Shown here: piece by piece, positions 1 to 11,658 of the stretch
How the letters are laid out: each line of letters opens with the position of its first letter
Numbering within the stretch: position 1 is the first letter of the stretch
NCBI RefSeq assembly: GCF_020921035.1
Contig: NC_063160.1
Coordinates: 17,635,095-17,699,094 of the forward strand
From: Rhodamnia argentea
Taxonomy: Eukaryota > Streptophyta > Magnoliopsida > Myrtales > Myrtaceae
Direction: 5' to 3'
Length of the DNA stretch: 64,000 nucleotides
Notes under the pieces: generated by a model
The model's input: only the letters and a program-made list of their open reading frames with translations
Told to the model about the DNA's origin: nothing
Databases searched by the model: none
Translations under genes and position numbers: made by a program

Positions 1-315
1 ATAGTGTTGTTGTTTTCGATTGTTAATATTAAAGCTACCTTGTTTTGTGTGCCTATAATTTATGGTTTTAAAATGTTTCCTAAGTTTTATCAATTTGCGG
101 GGACAAACTGGAATGAAAATTCTCGATATTGACTTATCTGTATATTCTTTTAGAAGTTTAATGGGGCAAAACTTATTCCTTAAAGCCAAAGTAATTAACA
201 AGTTATCAACCATTTTTGAGTTTTCGACAAGTGAGTGGGCGCAAGAGCCCCATTTAACTTCGGTATAGGTCTGTCCCTGTTCATAACTCACTCAGCTACT
301 TGATCCACATTGCAG
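1..315 (+). other. Presumed intron 1 of the eEF1Bγ gene
   Basis: AT-rich, T-rich sequence ending in the TTGCAG acceptor at 310-315. Short open frames here resemble no known protein. It is most simply the 3' part of the first intron of the eEF1Bγ gene, because the coding exon that follows lacks a start codon. Confidence 0.6.
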
Positions 316-2654
316 GTTCTGCACGCCTCAAGAAACAAAAATGTCTACAAGGCACTCATCACAGCAGAATACACTGGTGTGACAGTTGAATTGGCGCCGA
401 ATTTTGAGATGGGTGTTTCAAATAAAACTCCCGAGTTTATCAAGATGAACCCTATTGGAAAGGTATTTAGAAGCCATTATGTTAATTTTTTGATGAAAGA
501 CTAGTTAGCATAATCCAACGTGAAATCCATTAAAGTCCTTGATGGTTCGGCATTCCTTTTTTCCCTCTCTTGCTTAGCAAGACAGCTATTATATATCAGG
601 TGAGCCAACAGTTACATTTGAACTGCAGGAAGAAAGTGTGACTAGATGGGATTTTTGTCATCTTGTTTAGTTTAGGTGTAAGATGGTCTTGTGCCAATTT
701 GGACTTTATGTTGTTGCTGAAGATTTCTTTCTTCTCTAGATCCCTGTGTTGGAAACACCTGATGGCCCCGTCTTTGAGAGCAATGCTATTGCACGATATG
801 GTATCTTTTTCTTTCCTTGTTATTTCATTAGCTTGTGGGCGGTGCTCACTTTCACAACATATGATTATTTGATTCTCTTCAACGCAGTGTGTCGGTTGAA
901 GGCGGACAATCCCTTGTACGGATCTTCTTTGATAGACTATGTAAGACACTTTATGAGTTTCACTTACTTAGTTGATGCCCTTACTTTGTACTTCTACTTT
1001 ATTTTATGTTGAGAAATTGGCTGTGTTTTTCTCATATATTGGTGACTTCTCATTGGCAGGCTCATATCGAACAATGGATTGATTTCTCATCTTTGGAAAT
1101 TGATGCCAACCTTATTAATTGGTTTCGACCAAGAATGGGACGGGCAGTGTACCTTCCTCCGGTTAGTTGCCCTGTTGATGTCAAGTGTAGTGTTTCAACA
1201 TTTTTTTGGACTTGTCATTTTTTATCTCAACACACGATGAAGTATTTTCCAGTACAGTAGGATCATTTTCTTCACAGGAGAAATCCATGTCACATTACTG
1301 TATCATGGAAGATCGTATCCCATCTGTTTGGAAGGAAAGCTTTTGATCGACTGCGCATTTTATTCTCTACTATGGCGTGATTAAGCGAGTTTCAGCAATC
1401 TGTTTTTTTAGTAAAGACAAATTGTTAGTTTCTTCTCTAGAGGTAACTCAAGTATCTAACTAAATAGCTGCCTAAAGGGTGCCATTTATGAAAGCATGCT
1501 GCTTTGTTATGTGATGGTGGCTACTTCTACATGGGAATACTCCTTATGTACTTTTTGTAATGGTATTCTAGCTTTTTATTTCATTACACTCCGTGCTAAT
1601 CATGATGCTAATTATAAAATTCTGCATGAAGGCTGAGGAAGCTGCAATTGCTGCCTTGAAGAGGGCATTAGGTGCTTTGAATGTGCATCTATCGTCCAAT
1701 ACCTACTTGGTTGGGCACTCCGTGACATTGGCTGACATTATAGTGACATGCAACTTGGTCATGGGATTCACCCATCTTATGCCCAAGAGCTTTACCTCAG
1801 AGTTCCCTCATGTAGAGAGGTACTTCTGGACCATGGTCAATCAGCCAAATTTCAAAAAGGTATTGGGAGAGGTGAAGCAAACTGAGTCTGTTCCGCCAGT
1901 CCAAGCTGCAAAGAAGCCTGCCCAGCCAAAAGAGGCAGCTAAACCAAAGCACAAGGAAGAGCCAAAGAAGAAGGAAGCTCCAAAAGAGCCCAAAGCAGAA
2001 GCTGCTGAGGAGGAAGAGGCACCCAAGCCGAAGCCAAAGAATCCTCTAGATCTCCTGCCTCCGAGTAAGATGATTTTGGATGATTGGAAGAGACTCTATT
2101 CTAATACCAAGACCAACTTCCGTGAAGTTGCAATTAAAGGTATCATGTCATTTATATCTTGATTTTTATCTTGTCCATTCGACATGTGAACAAGAATTTA
2201 TGTCTACTTATTCCCTGAAGGCGTTCTTTTGAAGCATTATGGTTCCCTTCATTTGTGCTATTTTCCCGATGCAGGATTCTGGGACATGTATGATCCTGAG
2301 GGGTACTCTCTATGGTTCTGCAATTACAAGTACAATGATGAGAATACGGTTTCTTTCGTCACCCTGAACAAAGTAGGCGGATTTCTGCAACGTATGGATC
2401 TTGCTCGCAAGTATGCATTTGGAAAGATGCTGGTGATTGGATCGGAGCCACCTTTCAAGGTGAAGGGTCTGTGGCTTTTCCGTGGGCAAGAGATCCCGAA
2501 GTTTGTGATGGATGAGTGTTATGACATGGAGCTCTACGAGTGGACGAAGGTCGACCTCTCAGACGAGGCGCAGAAGGAGCGCGTTAACCAGATGATTGAG
2601 GATCAGGAGCCTTTTGAGGGAGAGGCCCTGTTGGATGCCAAGTGCTTCAAATGA
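316..2654 (+). CDS. Elongation factor 1B-gamma (eEF1Bγ), 5'-partial
   Basis: Gamma subunit of the eEF1B nucleotide-exchange complex, which reloads eEF1A with GTP during cytosolic translation. Exons read as 316-462, 740-800, 888-940, 1060-1161, 1632-2139 and 2275-2654, giving 416 residues. Order of domains: a GST-like N-terminal half (MGVSNKTPEF, then PVLETPDGPVFESNAIARY, then HIEQWIDFSSLE, then SNTYLVGHSVTLADI), a Lys/Glu/Pro-rich linker (about residues 195-255), then the conserved EF1G C-terminal domain ending EGEALLDAKCFK. Plant homologues start Met-Ala-Leu before Val-Leu-His. Here the exon opens at Val-Leu-His after a clear TTGCAG acceptor, so the short first exon with the ATG lies before position 1; I see no suitable ATG in 1-315. 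The acceptor before 1632 is weak: AAG with little pyrimidine tract. Family assignment is very secure; the exon borders are inferred. Confidence 0.95.
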
Positions 2655-3868
2655 TGTGGGAAAGGGGGCCCCAATGATCTACACTTTTTTGCTGTCTGTT
2701 TTTTTCCTCTGCTTTTAAGTTTTGATTGACTTGGGTAGAGACTGTACTTGCAGTTTGAACAAAACTTAAGTAATAGCAATTTGTCATTCGAGTGACATAC
2801 TTATTTAACGTATCCTTGTGGATTTCTGTTAGGGATATTGAGCTTGTATTGTTTATTTTTGGGGGTGTTGTGGACCGCTGCTTAATACCAAAATGTAGTG
2901 AAATGTGTGCTTTTCAGGTTTTAATAAAGATGCTGTTAGCTTGAGTGAGGATGGTAGGACGGCTGTGTCGATCCTGTCATCGTGACAGGGATGGCTCGCT
3001 ATTTCCTTGTGACCATTATTAGTGGGAGATGGGTGATTGTGGTCTGTGGCAGTGGGGGCACTGGCTTTGTGCATTGTCATCTTGGGTCGTTGTTTGTATG
3101 AATGAGTGTAGGGAACTTGAATCCTATTGCGGCATTCAAATGCTGGGAATCATCCTCCGTCAAAAGCAATTCATGTTCCTTTGTTTCTCTTGTGAGAAGT
3201 GGAAGGAGAGGAGAGGTGAGAAATTGTCGAGAAACGCAGGCTTTCGTTTTGTTCCGGCGGAGATTAGAAAGGGAAAGAAGAGGAGGGTGCTCGCCAAATT
3301 GGAATTTTTTTGACTTTGGATGGGAAGGCGACGGACTGTTTATAAGCAAAAAGAGGTATGAAGGGTCATCGACTCGACATAACATGGTTGTCTGGTAATA
3401 TGATTGAGTTGGGTATTGTCCCATCTGACCGCAACTCGATGGAAACTAAGGAAAAATTTAAAAAAAATAAAGGATTGAGTGCATTGAAAATTATAAAATT
3501 TGTCACAAAAAATATGATTTTATTTTAAAATTTTCGATAAATATTATCAGACCTTAAAATTTATTACGGAAGTATAATTTATCCGAATCGATTTAATAAG
3601 TTTAAAGATTTGATTACATTTTTTTGAAAATTTTAGAATTCGATTTGTCGGTGGCAAATCGAACTTTCAAATTATTCTAGTGCAATTATTTCTAAAATAA
3701 ACAACAATTCCAAAATAAAATAAGATAAAAGAAAAGCCCAAAATTGGTTGGAATTTCGTTCTCTAGAAGGCGGTTGCGGGAGAAGAACATCGAACTACAC
3801 GTCTCTCTCTCCCGACACCAATACGTTGCCCACATATTCACAGAGGTGGAGAGCCATCCACGAGAGAG
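2655..3868. other. 3' UTR of eEF1Bγ and intergenic region
   Basis: The first 280 bases are the likely 3' untranslated region of eEF1Bγ, with an AATAAA at 2933-2938 as a candidate poly(A) signal. From about 3430 to 3730 the DNA is very AT-rich and without genes. The stretch after 3740 is CT-rich and probably holds the promoter and leader of the next gene. Open frames at 3029-3424 on both strands overlap one another and match nothing I recognise. Confidence 0.5.
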
Positions 3869-4860
3869 ATGCCCCTGCTCGGATCGCCTCGCTTTCTCCC
3901 CGTGTTGTTGGCCTCGATTCTCCTTCGACTTTCCCCAGGTAGGTGGTTCGCCCTCTCTCTCTTCGTTTCCCTCTGAATTCCTGCGTTCAAATCCATTTTA
4001 CTGGATTCCTCTTCGCTCGTTCGCTTGCCGATTGGTCGCGTCTTTGCCAGCGGTTGTGCTTTCCGAGTGATCCCGTAGGTCTTGGTCGTATTCGCTTCTC
4101 CGAGCCCAGCTGTGGTTACGACTGATCCCCCTTTCCGTGCTTGCACTTCGATTTGATCTGCTCGTGCTCGAATTAGTTCGACAGCGTCCCTAGTTCCGCT
4201 TGCCTGCCTAGTGAGGTCCTCAATTTGTCTCCATTGATGTTGGCGATCCCCTTTGTCCTCAATTCGTCGCGGCTCCCAAATTCTACTTGGATATATATTA
4301 GCCTTAGCCCACCACTGGTTAACCCCGTCCTCTTACTGATTTGGAGCGTCAATTGGATCTACACTCAGTTTACCTGAACGTCTCTTGATTGTGGATGTCG
4401 GGCTAGCGTCCATCTTTAGCAAGTCGCCTCCCATGTTTGTCTGATCATTACTGCGGTTGTCTTGCGCCCATTTTGCATTGTTCAGATCACCCCGGCCTCC
4501 ATTTATACACTCTTCAAAGCCAAGTCATCCTCCTTTGCACCCTGTTCATCTGCTTTATCTGCCTCCCTCCGTCAAATCAAATCGTTCGTCATAACCACTA
4601 TCTCTACCGTCTTTTCAGGCTCTTCTGATGACTCTTCAAACTCTAAGAACGGCACGAAATCTGAGATTCATGATAAGTCCAGTGGCAACGCGGGTTCTAT
4701 GGTGCTGGTGGTATTGGTCGTGATCGTGGCCGTGGCTCTTTTTTCTTTCGTCCTATACAAGTTATGGCAAAAGAAGAAGCGAGCTGAGCAATATGCACGG
4801 CTTCTCAAGTTGTTCGAAGAGGATGATGAGCTCGAGGTCGAACTTGGTCTACGAGATTGA
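3869..4860 (+). CDS. Small single-pass membrane protein (103 aa), unrecognised
   Basis: Two exons, 3869-3938 and 4619-4860, join in frame through a GT...AG intron (donor CCCCAG/GTAGGT, acceptor TTTTCAG/GC) to give 103 residues. Residues 1-22 look like a signal peptide: Met-Pro-Leu-Leu followed by a leucine-rich core. Residues 24-49 form a short polar Ser/Asn/Lys/Asp-rich segment that would face the lumen or outside. Residues 51-70 are a strong membrane span (VLVVLVVIVAVALFSFVLY). A basic stop-transfer stretch KLWQKKKR follows, then a tail rich in acidic residues (FEEDDELEVELGLRD). This is the layout of a tiny type I membrane protein. I do not recognise the family. The signal peptide emerges only from the spliced reading, which supports the model. 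An alternative acceptor at 4485 would lead to early termination. Confidence 0.6.
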
Positions 4861-6954
4861 ATTTTCCCTGCAGACTATTCATTATTTGTAGGTGAGATGA
4901 AGATGTTTCTGTATTTATATGATTATTTATGAGCAAAGTTACAGCTGTGTCCTCATGATATTCCTTACGGGGTTGCAATCTACTGTTTTTGGGCTCCTTT
5001 TCCATGAACTTTTGGAGGGCCTGTTGGCGATGGTAGGGTTTGTTGCGTGGCTGAACTGATCCTTTCATACCTTTGTAGTGCCAACTGCCAACAGGTCTAC
5101 GGCAACCATCACGTTAGCGTTCAAATGTTAGGCAGTCTGTAATGAGATGGAAGAGCTTCCCTTCTCTTCCCCACAAACACCTCCTCCCTCCCCCCCCCCC
5201 GCGGGAACAACCAACAACTGGGGTGTAGTCACTCGCAGCATCTCTCTTCCCAACTCTGTGGAGTAGAATGCTCTGCTCTTCTGAATTATGAAGGCTGTAT
5301 TTGAATATAGCAAAGGACCAGGCAATTGTTTCGGATGGTTGATGTCATGCACATCTGAAGTTAACTGTAGCTGTATCTCTTGCATAACCTGCAGTCTGCA
5401 CTGTGTGTAATTATTATGTGAAAATGTTTCTGAAAGGGGAGATGTTGCCGTTGAGAATACCCATTGCAACATTAATTGGACGAGCTGTTTAGATGTGAAG
5501 TGGTGCTTAACGGTCTTCTAACTTGGTTCATCCCCCTGTTTTAGATTCAGTGCCTTCGCATCAATATTTATGATATTTTCTTCTTCTTTTCTTGTCACAG
5601 GTCCATCTTGGCTTTTATAGCAAGTTTAGCTTGGGAATTTTGCGAACAAGATTCTTGTCCTTTCTCCAGTTTGTAAGTTGTACCTTTTGTATTCATATTC
5701 TCAGAGAGAGATTTGTGAGAATTTAACTTTGGTTGGCATTAGGTGAGAGAATTATTAAATGTAAGAAACATTTGGAGGGGGGATATCGTTTGTCATGTTG
5801 ATATTACATGAATTCAAGGAAGTGCAAGTATTTTTTGTTTTTCCTTTTTGGGGGAGGTCCAATGTCCTCCTAGGGTAATTGGAATGAATGCAGTGGTGAA
5901 ATTGGAAAACTTCAATTGTCGGGTGAGGTTATCTGCCTTACCATTTTCATTCCTAGGGATAATGACATGATTGAATGTGTCGGGAATCCTTGAGCTTCCT
6001 GGTGTGCCATCCCTCCCTCCCTTTTTATATGTCTACGTTGTAAGATGAAGGGGTCTGACTCCAAGGTGAATTCTCTCACTGGAATAGCATGAATATGTTC
6101 CTTGTGCCAGTCACCCTACCTCATGTTTTTTCACTGTTCATCGAGCCATCTTCCTTTGGGTAAGTACAACTGCTGGGTCGTTTTCTCCATTGTCAGGAAA
6201 GGGCACAATGTCTCTGCTCGGTTCAAGCACACAAGAATTTGCCCAAACAGGTCGAGTTGTGCGAAGTGCCAAAAGTGATTGCTGGGTGAAATATCTTTGT
6301 GGCCTGGGCAGCTGGTTATATGCATTAAGACAACCCTGCGTCTAACTGGAAGCAAGTCCTGATACAGGCATGTCCTGACCATAGCTCTCATAGCAGTGAA
6401 TCCATTCATCTAGTTTAAGCCTTTAAAAGGACTCTGTAAAAGGCGATGTTAAACATGAGACTATGCAGAAGCAATTCCAAAGTCAAATGGCAACTAGATC
6501 CAAAGCAAAAACACCATTCAAGGGGTGCTTGAAAGTCAAAAAGCATCTATCGATTTAGGGCGTTCAGTACAATAATCAACAAAAAAATTTGAGGGAAAGA
6601 CTTGCGATTCCACATTTACCTACATATTATTGAGATTAGGAAATACAAAGTACAAGAGCTCTTAACAGCCAAAAGAGAAACTGCAATGTCTCCCTTGGAA
6701 CAACATTGATTCCAGAATAAAATGGATAAGGTATTAATCACACGGACCACAGGGACATCGATCAAAGCTCATGTAGCTGATGCCGATCCCTGATGCTAAC
6801 CAACCCAATTTTCAGTCGTGGTTTTCCGTTAAACTCAGACACTGGCTTCCCAAGATTCTGTTCCTAAAGATGCCATTCAAAACTGCAGTCGCCTTTCATG
6901 GATGATCTGTCAATCACATCTGTCTCGTAGACGATAATTCCAGAACATATACAG
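4861..6954. other. Intergenic region between convergent genes
   Basis: Two kilobases between the membrane-protein gene (+) and the KH gene (-). It must hold both 3' untranslated regions. A C-run lies near 5191-5201. The open frames at 5128-5472 and 6131-6409 (minus strand) have no recognisable domain and no splice partners. I see no further gene, RNA or mobile element. Confidence 0.4.
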
Positions 6955-7115
6955 TTATCTTCCTGTCTTTGCCCTTTTCATTCCTGTGCTGTTAAAGGGT
7001 GACATGCTCGGACTCATGCTAGGGCTCATACTTGGACTTTCTTCCCTTAGCGTACCATTGAGCATAGCCAATTCCCTTAGCTGTTGTTTCTTGTAGTGAT
7101 CCAAGCATTCATCCT

Positions 7116-7154
<39 letters not shown>

Positions 7155-8267
7155 TATTAGAGCAATTGGCGGAAAATCAAGGGAGAACGGGAGTGTTTAC
7201 TTGTCTTACCACTGGCTTCAGAAGGTTCTCTAGTATAGCCACTGCATGTTCCAACCGGGAATTTATGATATCCTCCGGAAATTCAGCTTCCACTAGAATG
7301 TGTAGAGGTTCATTTAGATGCTCATATCCAGGCTTATCCTTTAACTTTTCTTCCTAAAAAGGTGTAAGAAAAGCACCGTCAAACACGCATGCTAATTAAG
7401 AAGCAATGTACTCAGTATTCTAGAAGAATAGATTACCGTTTACCGCCAAGTCCATGCCAACACTAGTTAGATTTAACAATAGAATAACAATTATATCCCA
7501 AATTTTTCAGTTTCTAAAACAAAGTACAAGCAATTCACTATCTTTTAAAAGCGAGATAAAGAACGATGTTTCAATACTTGGCAAGCAAATCTGGGGAACC
7601 ATGCTGCATACCAACCAAACTGAAATACATTCTTCAGTAAGACCCAACCCAAGAATTTTACTACCATAAATGAACTCACAGGCAATTTGACAGTAAAGGT
7701 GCTTATTTGACCTTGTTTATCCACGGCAAGGAATTATAGGCTAGAAAGCCCCAAACACAACTGTCAAATTGGCATACTAAACAAGGATTCCCAAAATAAA
7801 CATCTGATACGAAAGGATGAAGTCAAATGAGGCAAAAATATCTGGCCAAAGAAAAGGAGAGACAGAAATAAAAGAAGTGAGACTGAAAAAAAAAACCTCT
7901 GACTTCCAACCTAAAATTTGAGATACTAAACATGAATTCCCGAAAGACATATGATAAGAAAGGATGAAGTCAAATGAGAGAGAAATATCGGGCTAAAAAG
8001 AAGAAGAGACAGAAATAAAAGAAACAAGACTGAAAAGAAAAACTCATGACTTCCAACCTGCCCTAAGGTTGTTGCATTTATAAAGTCTATTTAAGAAAAT
8101 TTCAGTAATATCAAATGATTCAGATAGGAACCATGAAAAAGTAAAAAGGCAATATTCGTCCGATGCAAAGTTCACTGGTGGAGAGGAAGGCGATTTGGAC
8201 TTGGTGTCGGGCAGCCAACTTCAACCCAATGACAAGAATTTGGTTTTTCCATTATCTCCAGGGGATA

Positions 8268-8340
<73 letters not shown>

Positions 8341-10435
8341 TTTCTTTTTTTGGGGGGGCAGGGGGGGCGGCGTGTTTGGTGTTGTTGGGTGTCAATGATG
8401 GAAAAATTACGACAGACCTTATTTAATATGCGCTAACTAGACCACAACGTCACATTGTTGTTAAGAAAGTAGGAGTTGAATACCTTTACGGAATCTTTCA
8501 CCGAGCCCTTGCCTCTTATGTACACTCTACATTGTGTCATGGCTTCGACCCTTTTAAGGGAGTTTCCACGTGGTCCAAGGATTCTTCCAACAAAATTATA
8601 CTGCTAAATTTAGAGTTAGAACCGCTACTTAAAATGTAACCAGAAACCACAAGTATTTTGAGATTGGGTAGAACTATATGAACATACACTTGGATATTTG
8701 TCGACAGGAACATCAAGCCTGATGACTTTCTTCACTACAGGAGTGGTTGGTACACCGACAGCTCCTGGCCAACTGGCTGAAGAAGATTGAAAGATACCCG
8801 CTTTCTGGAGATGCCCATTTTCCTGATGCAAGAGGCTTAGCTTTAGTAAGCTCAAACTGGAAGTAGCAATAAACCGTTTCTTCTTGACCAAGCTAATGTG
8901 GACTCAGCAGCCTAAGCAAGAATTATTCGGCTTCTTTCTCTTAGTATAACAAATGAAATCTCTGATTGGTCAGCTCATTTTAGTAGCCAAGGCTTAAAGC
9001 GAAACATTCATACACTCTTCTAAGAAGACTGTACCTTACAGTACAGAAATAATTCAAATGGGATATCAAATTAAGAGAAGATTTCCAGGTAACAGAAGAA
9101 ATGTATTCATATCACAAAGACGTGCAAACTGCGAATCAGCCCCATAACAGCTGAATACGGATCAACAGCAATACAAATGGCAGCATGCCCAAAATCACAG
9201 AATCTGCAGCTCCAATGGAATAGCAGCTACACACATCATCATTCCCACGGAGTGACCAAGGTATTACCTCCATCTGCATGACAGACCACCTGTCCAAATC
9301 AAAGGGCCTCCCATTTAACTGTGGATTAAATGGCCTATGTGGGCTCTCAAGGTCAAGTCTCTCATGATCCAGAAAACTTGTGCTATAAGCTGATACACGT
9401 CTAATTTCTGCAGAAACCAAAAGGCAGGATAAATGAAAAATAAAAGGGAAGCAATACACATAGGGCCACGAACGTATTTGAGACTTACATGATCAACAAC
9501 TCCTAAATTTGCTGAGAAGAATTTAAGCAGCTTCTTATAATTTGAGACTTACATTCATCAGTAAATAAAGGACCACATGCAGCTTGCTGCTAACATGCCA
9601 TAGGCGGAAGATCGTAATAATACGCACTCAAACAAGGGATAATATGGACCCGTCTTTGCCAAGAGGTTGTCAATCGAGATAAGTATGGACACGAACCAAC
9701 ACATATGAAAGGACTCCTAGAAGACAGAGAAGCGGATATGAGAAATAAAATGAACAGGACCTTGACTAAGGAGCCGGCTACAATGTGGAAGAACTTGCAT
9801 AAAAGGTCCAAACTTCTGCCTCTCAGCCAATAGTTCAGCCACGTATCTGCAAAAGATAAAACGATCTTTATTTGCTACCACATAACAACATGGAGAAGCC
9901 ACTGAACTATTATTCGGGCAACAGGACAAGAACCAACGAGAAGACGAAGTGCAATGGTTACTAGAGGAGTGAGGTAAATACCATCAATTCAAGGGATAGC
10001 TAGTAATCTCTGCGAAGGATGCCAAATTGGATATTTGAAAGATAACCCGAAAAAAGCTTTCGCACATTTAAGGGCAAAGCGAAACTAGGAAAATTCGAAG
10101 GTTAAATAAAAGCAAAAGCCATGCGGGGAGGCTAACACTATCAATTCTTTCAACAAGGCAATGCAGAATCACTCTGGCCACCAATAATAACAATCACAAA
10201 ACGAAAACTGGCATTCGTAGAAGGGGAACCTTAAAGTTAGGAAACAAAACCGTCGGAAATAAGCATCACAGAGAGAGTAGCAGAGAAGAAATTGACAATA
10301 ACCCAAAAAAAAAAGGGGATGGTAAAGAAGAGACCTTTCTCGATCGGGAGGAAGGGGAGAGGAGCGGTGAGGAGAGGCATGGAGGCCAGAGGGCGGATAC
10401 TGGAAGAAACTCCCAGACTGGATTCTCTCTCCCAT
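6955..10435 (-). CDS. STAR/Quaking-type KH-domain RNA-binding protein
   Basis: Plant KH protein of the SPIN1/At2g38610-At5g56140 group, a likely nuclear regulator of RNA processing. Reading along the minus strand the coding exons are 10435-10335, 9846-9761, 9407-9268, 8822-8688, 8600-8484, 7353-7210 and 7113-6955, giving 293 residues, normal for the group (about 280-300). The N-terminus has [11 protein letters not shown] and the STAR homodimerisation helix [15 protein letters not shown] (from residue 35). The KH domain starts near residue 135 ([15 protein letters not shown]) and has the RNA-binding loop GPRG at 163-166 in [16 protein letters not shown]. It continues with [19 protein letters not shown]. 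The C-terminus has the group's [11 protein letters not shown] and ends [13 protein letters not shown]; here the Met-Ser-Pro unit before it is repeated. I chose the second in-frame Met (MGERIQSG) because paralogues begin this way; a Met 15 codons upstream is possible. Confidence 0.93.
7121..7152. repeat. (AG)16 microsatellite at a splice acceptor
   Basis: Perfect dinucleotide repeat. On the coding (minus) strand it reads (CT)16 and ends a few bases before the CAG acceptor of the last KH-gene exon, whose first base is 7113. It therefore serves as that intron's polypyrimidine tract. Confidence 0.95.
7776..8060. repeat. Imperfect tandem duplication, period about 149 bp
   Basis: Within the KH-gene intron, the stretch starting ACTAAACAAGGATTCCC at 7776 recurs as ACTAAACATGAATTCCC at 7925. 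Both copies run through AAAGGATGAAGTCAAATGAG and GAGACAGAAATAAAAGAA to ACTTCCAACCT. The copies differ by scattered substitutions and small indels. Confidence 0.85.
8272..8341. repeat. Compound (CT)n(AT)n microsatellite
   Basis: About 22 CT units followed directly by about 12 TA units, then short T and G runs. It lies inside the intron of the KH gene between the exons ending at 8484 and 7353. The predicted [12 protein letters not shown] open frame across it is an artefact of the repeat. Confidence 0.95.
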
Positions 10436-10544
10436 CACCCAACACCTACCAATCAACCGCCATTGAGGAAGGAAAAACACAAACGTTAGATCGACACATC
10501 CCTCTTATCTATGCCCCCAAGAACGAGAACGAGTACAGCTAAGC

Positions 10545-10546
<2 letters not shown>

Positions 10547-10576
<30 letters not shown>
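10547..10576. repeat. (AG)15 microsatellite
   Basis: Perfect 30-base dinucleotide tract about 110 bp upstream of the KH-gene start codon, read as (CT)15 on that gene's strand. Confidence 0.95.
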
Positions 10577-10579
<3 letters not shown>

Positions 10580-10663
10580 AATGAACTTACTTGATGGGAG
10601 GGGAGAGGAGGGGAGGGGAGGGCAGAAGTTGGATCGGAGACTGCCCTTTTGCTTTGTGTGGTT

Positions 10664-10668
<5 letters not shown>

Positions 10669-10698
<30 letters not shown>
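10669..10698. repeat. (AG)15 microsatellite, second copy
   Basis: Second 30-base tract of the same length, 122 bp further upstream of the KH gene and followed by a CA-rich run (ACACTCACACACACGACACACG). Confidence 0.95.
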
Positions 10699-10699
<1 letters not shown>

Positions 10700-11579
10700 A
10701 GACACACTCACACACACGACACACGCAGGCACAGAGAGCCCTACTGCTATGCTCCTAGTCCTGACATCAAACGAGGAGGATCTTTTGAGTTTTGCTTTGC
10801 TTTGATTTACTTTTGTTTTAGTCAACAAGATTCACTTCACTCCTTTGTTATGTGAAAAATGATTGCATTGTTAGCTGGTGCTCTCTGTCCATTTCTTCTC
10901 ATTGATGTTTTTGCCTTGTAATAATTATCATTCCCCGTTCCCTTCCATTTCCACTTCCACTTATCCTTTATTATTTAAGTGTAGATACGTCATTTATTCA
11001 CTCTTTTAATTTATAATAATATATATCAAAATACAAAAAGAAAAAATTAATTATCTAAGAATAGAAGATTCAGCGGTTGTAATTTCTCTAAAAATTCATC
11101 GTATTTTTTTGTGGGCTATCGTTTTTTACTTGCACCGTCGATTAATCAATTCTATCTTCATCAAACGATAAATGCAATCCTTTTGTCAATATCACGTCCA
11201 AATTCGATGACTTCACATGTATTAAGGGCTATCTCGGTCGGTGAGATAAAATCGATTGTTGTTTTCGCCTCGACAATGATATTGATAAAACTCTAGGAAT
11301 TCTTTTTTTTTTTTTTTGGGACCAAAATAAAAATCTAGAAACTCAGCAGCCAATGAAGTTGTCAATTATTGACACATTTGATAATGAGCAGTTGGTGCCT
11401 AATGTTCGCGGGCTGGGCCGATTGCTGACGGACCGACCACCCACGCTCAAAAACGGTACCCCGTTTTCAGTTTCTGCCCGTGGCAACGCTTCACGCTTTA
11501 TTTTCCTGTGGATTTTCGATTTTTCAGTTTCAGTAGGATTTAAGGAAAGAGAACCTTAAGATACTCGAAAACGCAACCG

Positions 11580-11590
11580 TATATATAATA
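11580..11590 (+). promoter_or_regulatory. TATA box of UPF3
   Basis: TATATATAATA, about 250 bp before the UPF3 ATG and followed at the usual distance by a CT-rich stretch suited to a transcription start near 11610. Assignment rests on motif and position only. Confidence 0.6.
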
Positions 11591-11658
11591 CCTACACACC
11601 TGCGCATTCCTTTTCTCTCCTCCTCCTCCTCCTCTGTTGCTTACTCGGTATTCCTCGA

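Noticed and set aside
3029..3424. Pair of opposing open frames downstream of eEF1Bγ
   Set aside because: They overlap each other on opposite strands, match nothing recognised, and lie in likely 3' UTR and intergenic sequence.
8163..8426. Open frames coding SLSLSL.../YIYIYI...
   Set aside because: They translate the (CT)n(AT)n microsatellite inside a KH-gene intron. The same applies to frames over 10486-10855 and 54611-54874.
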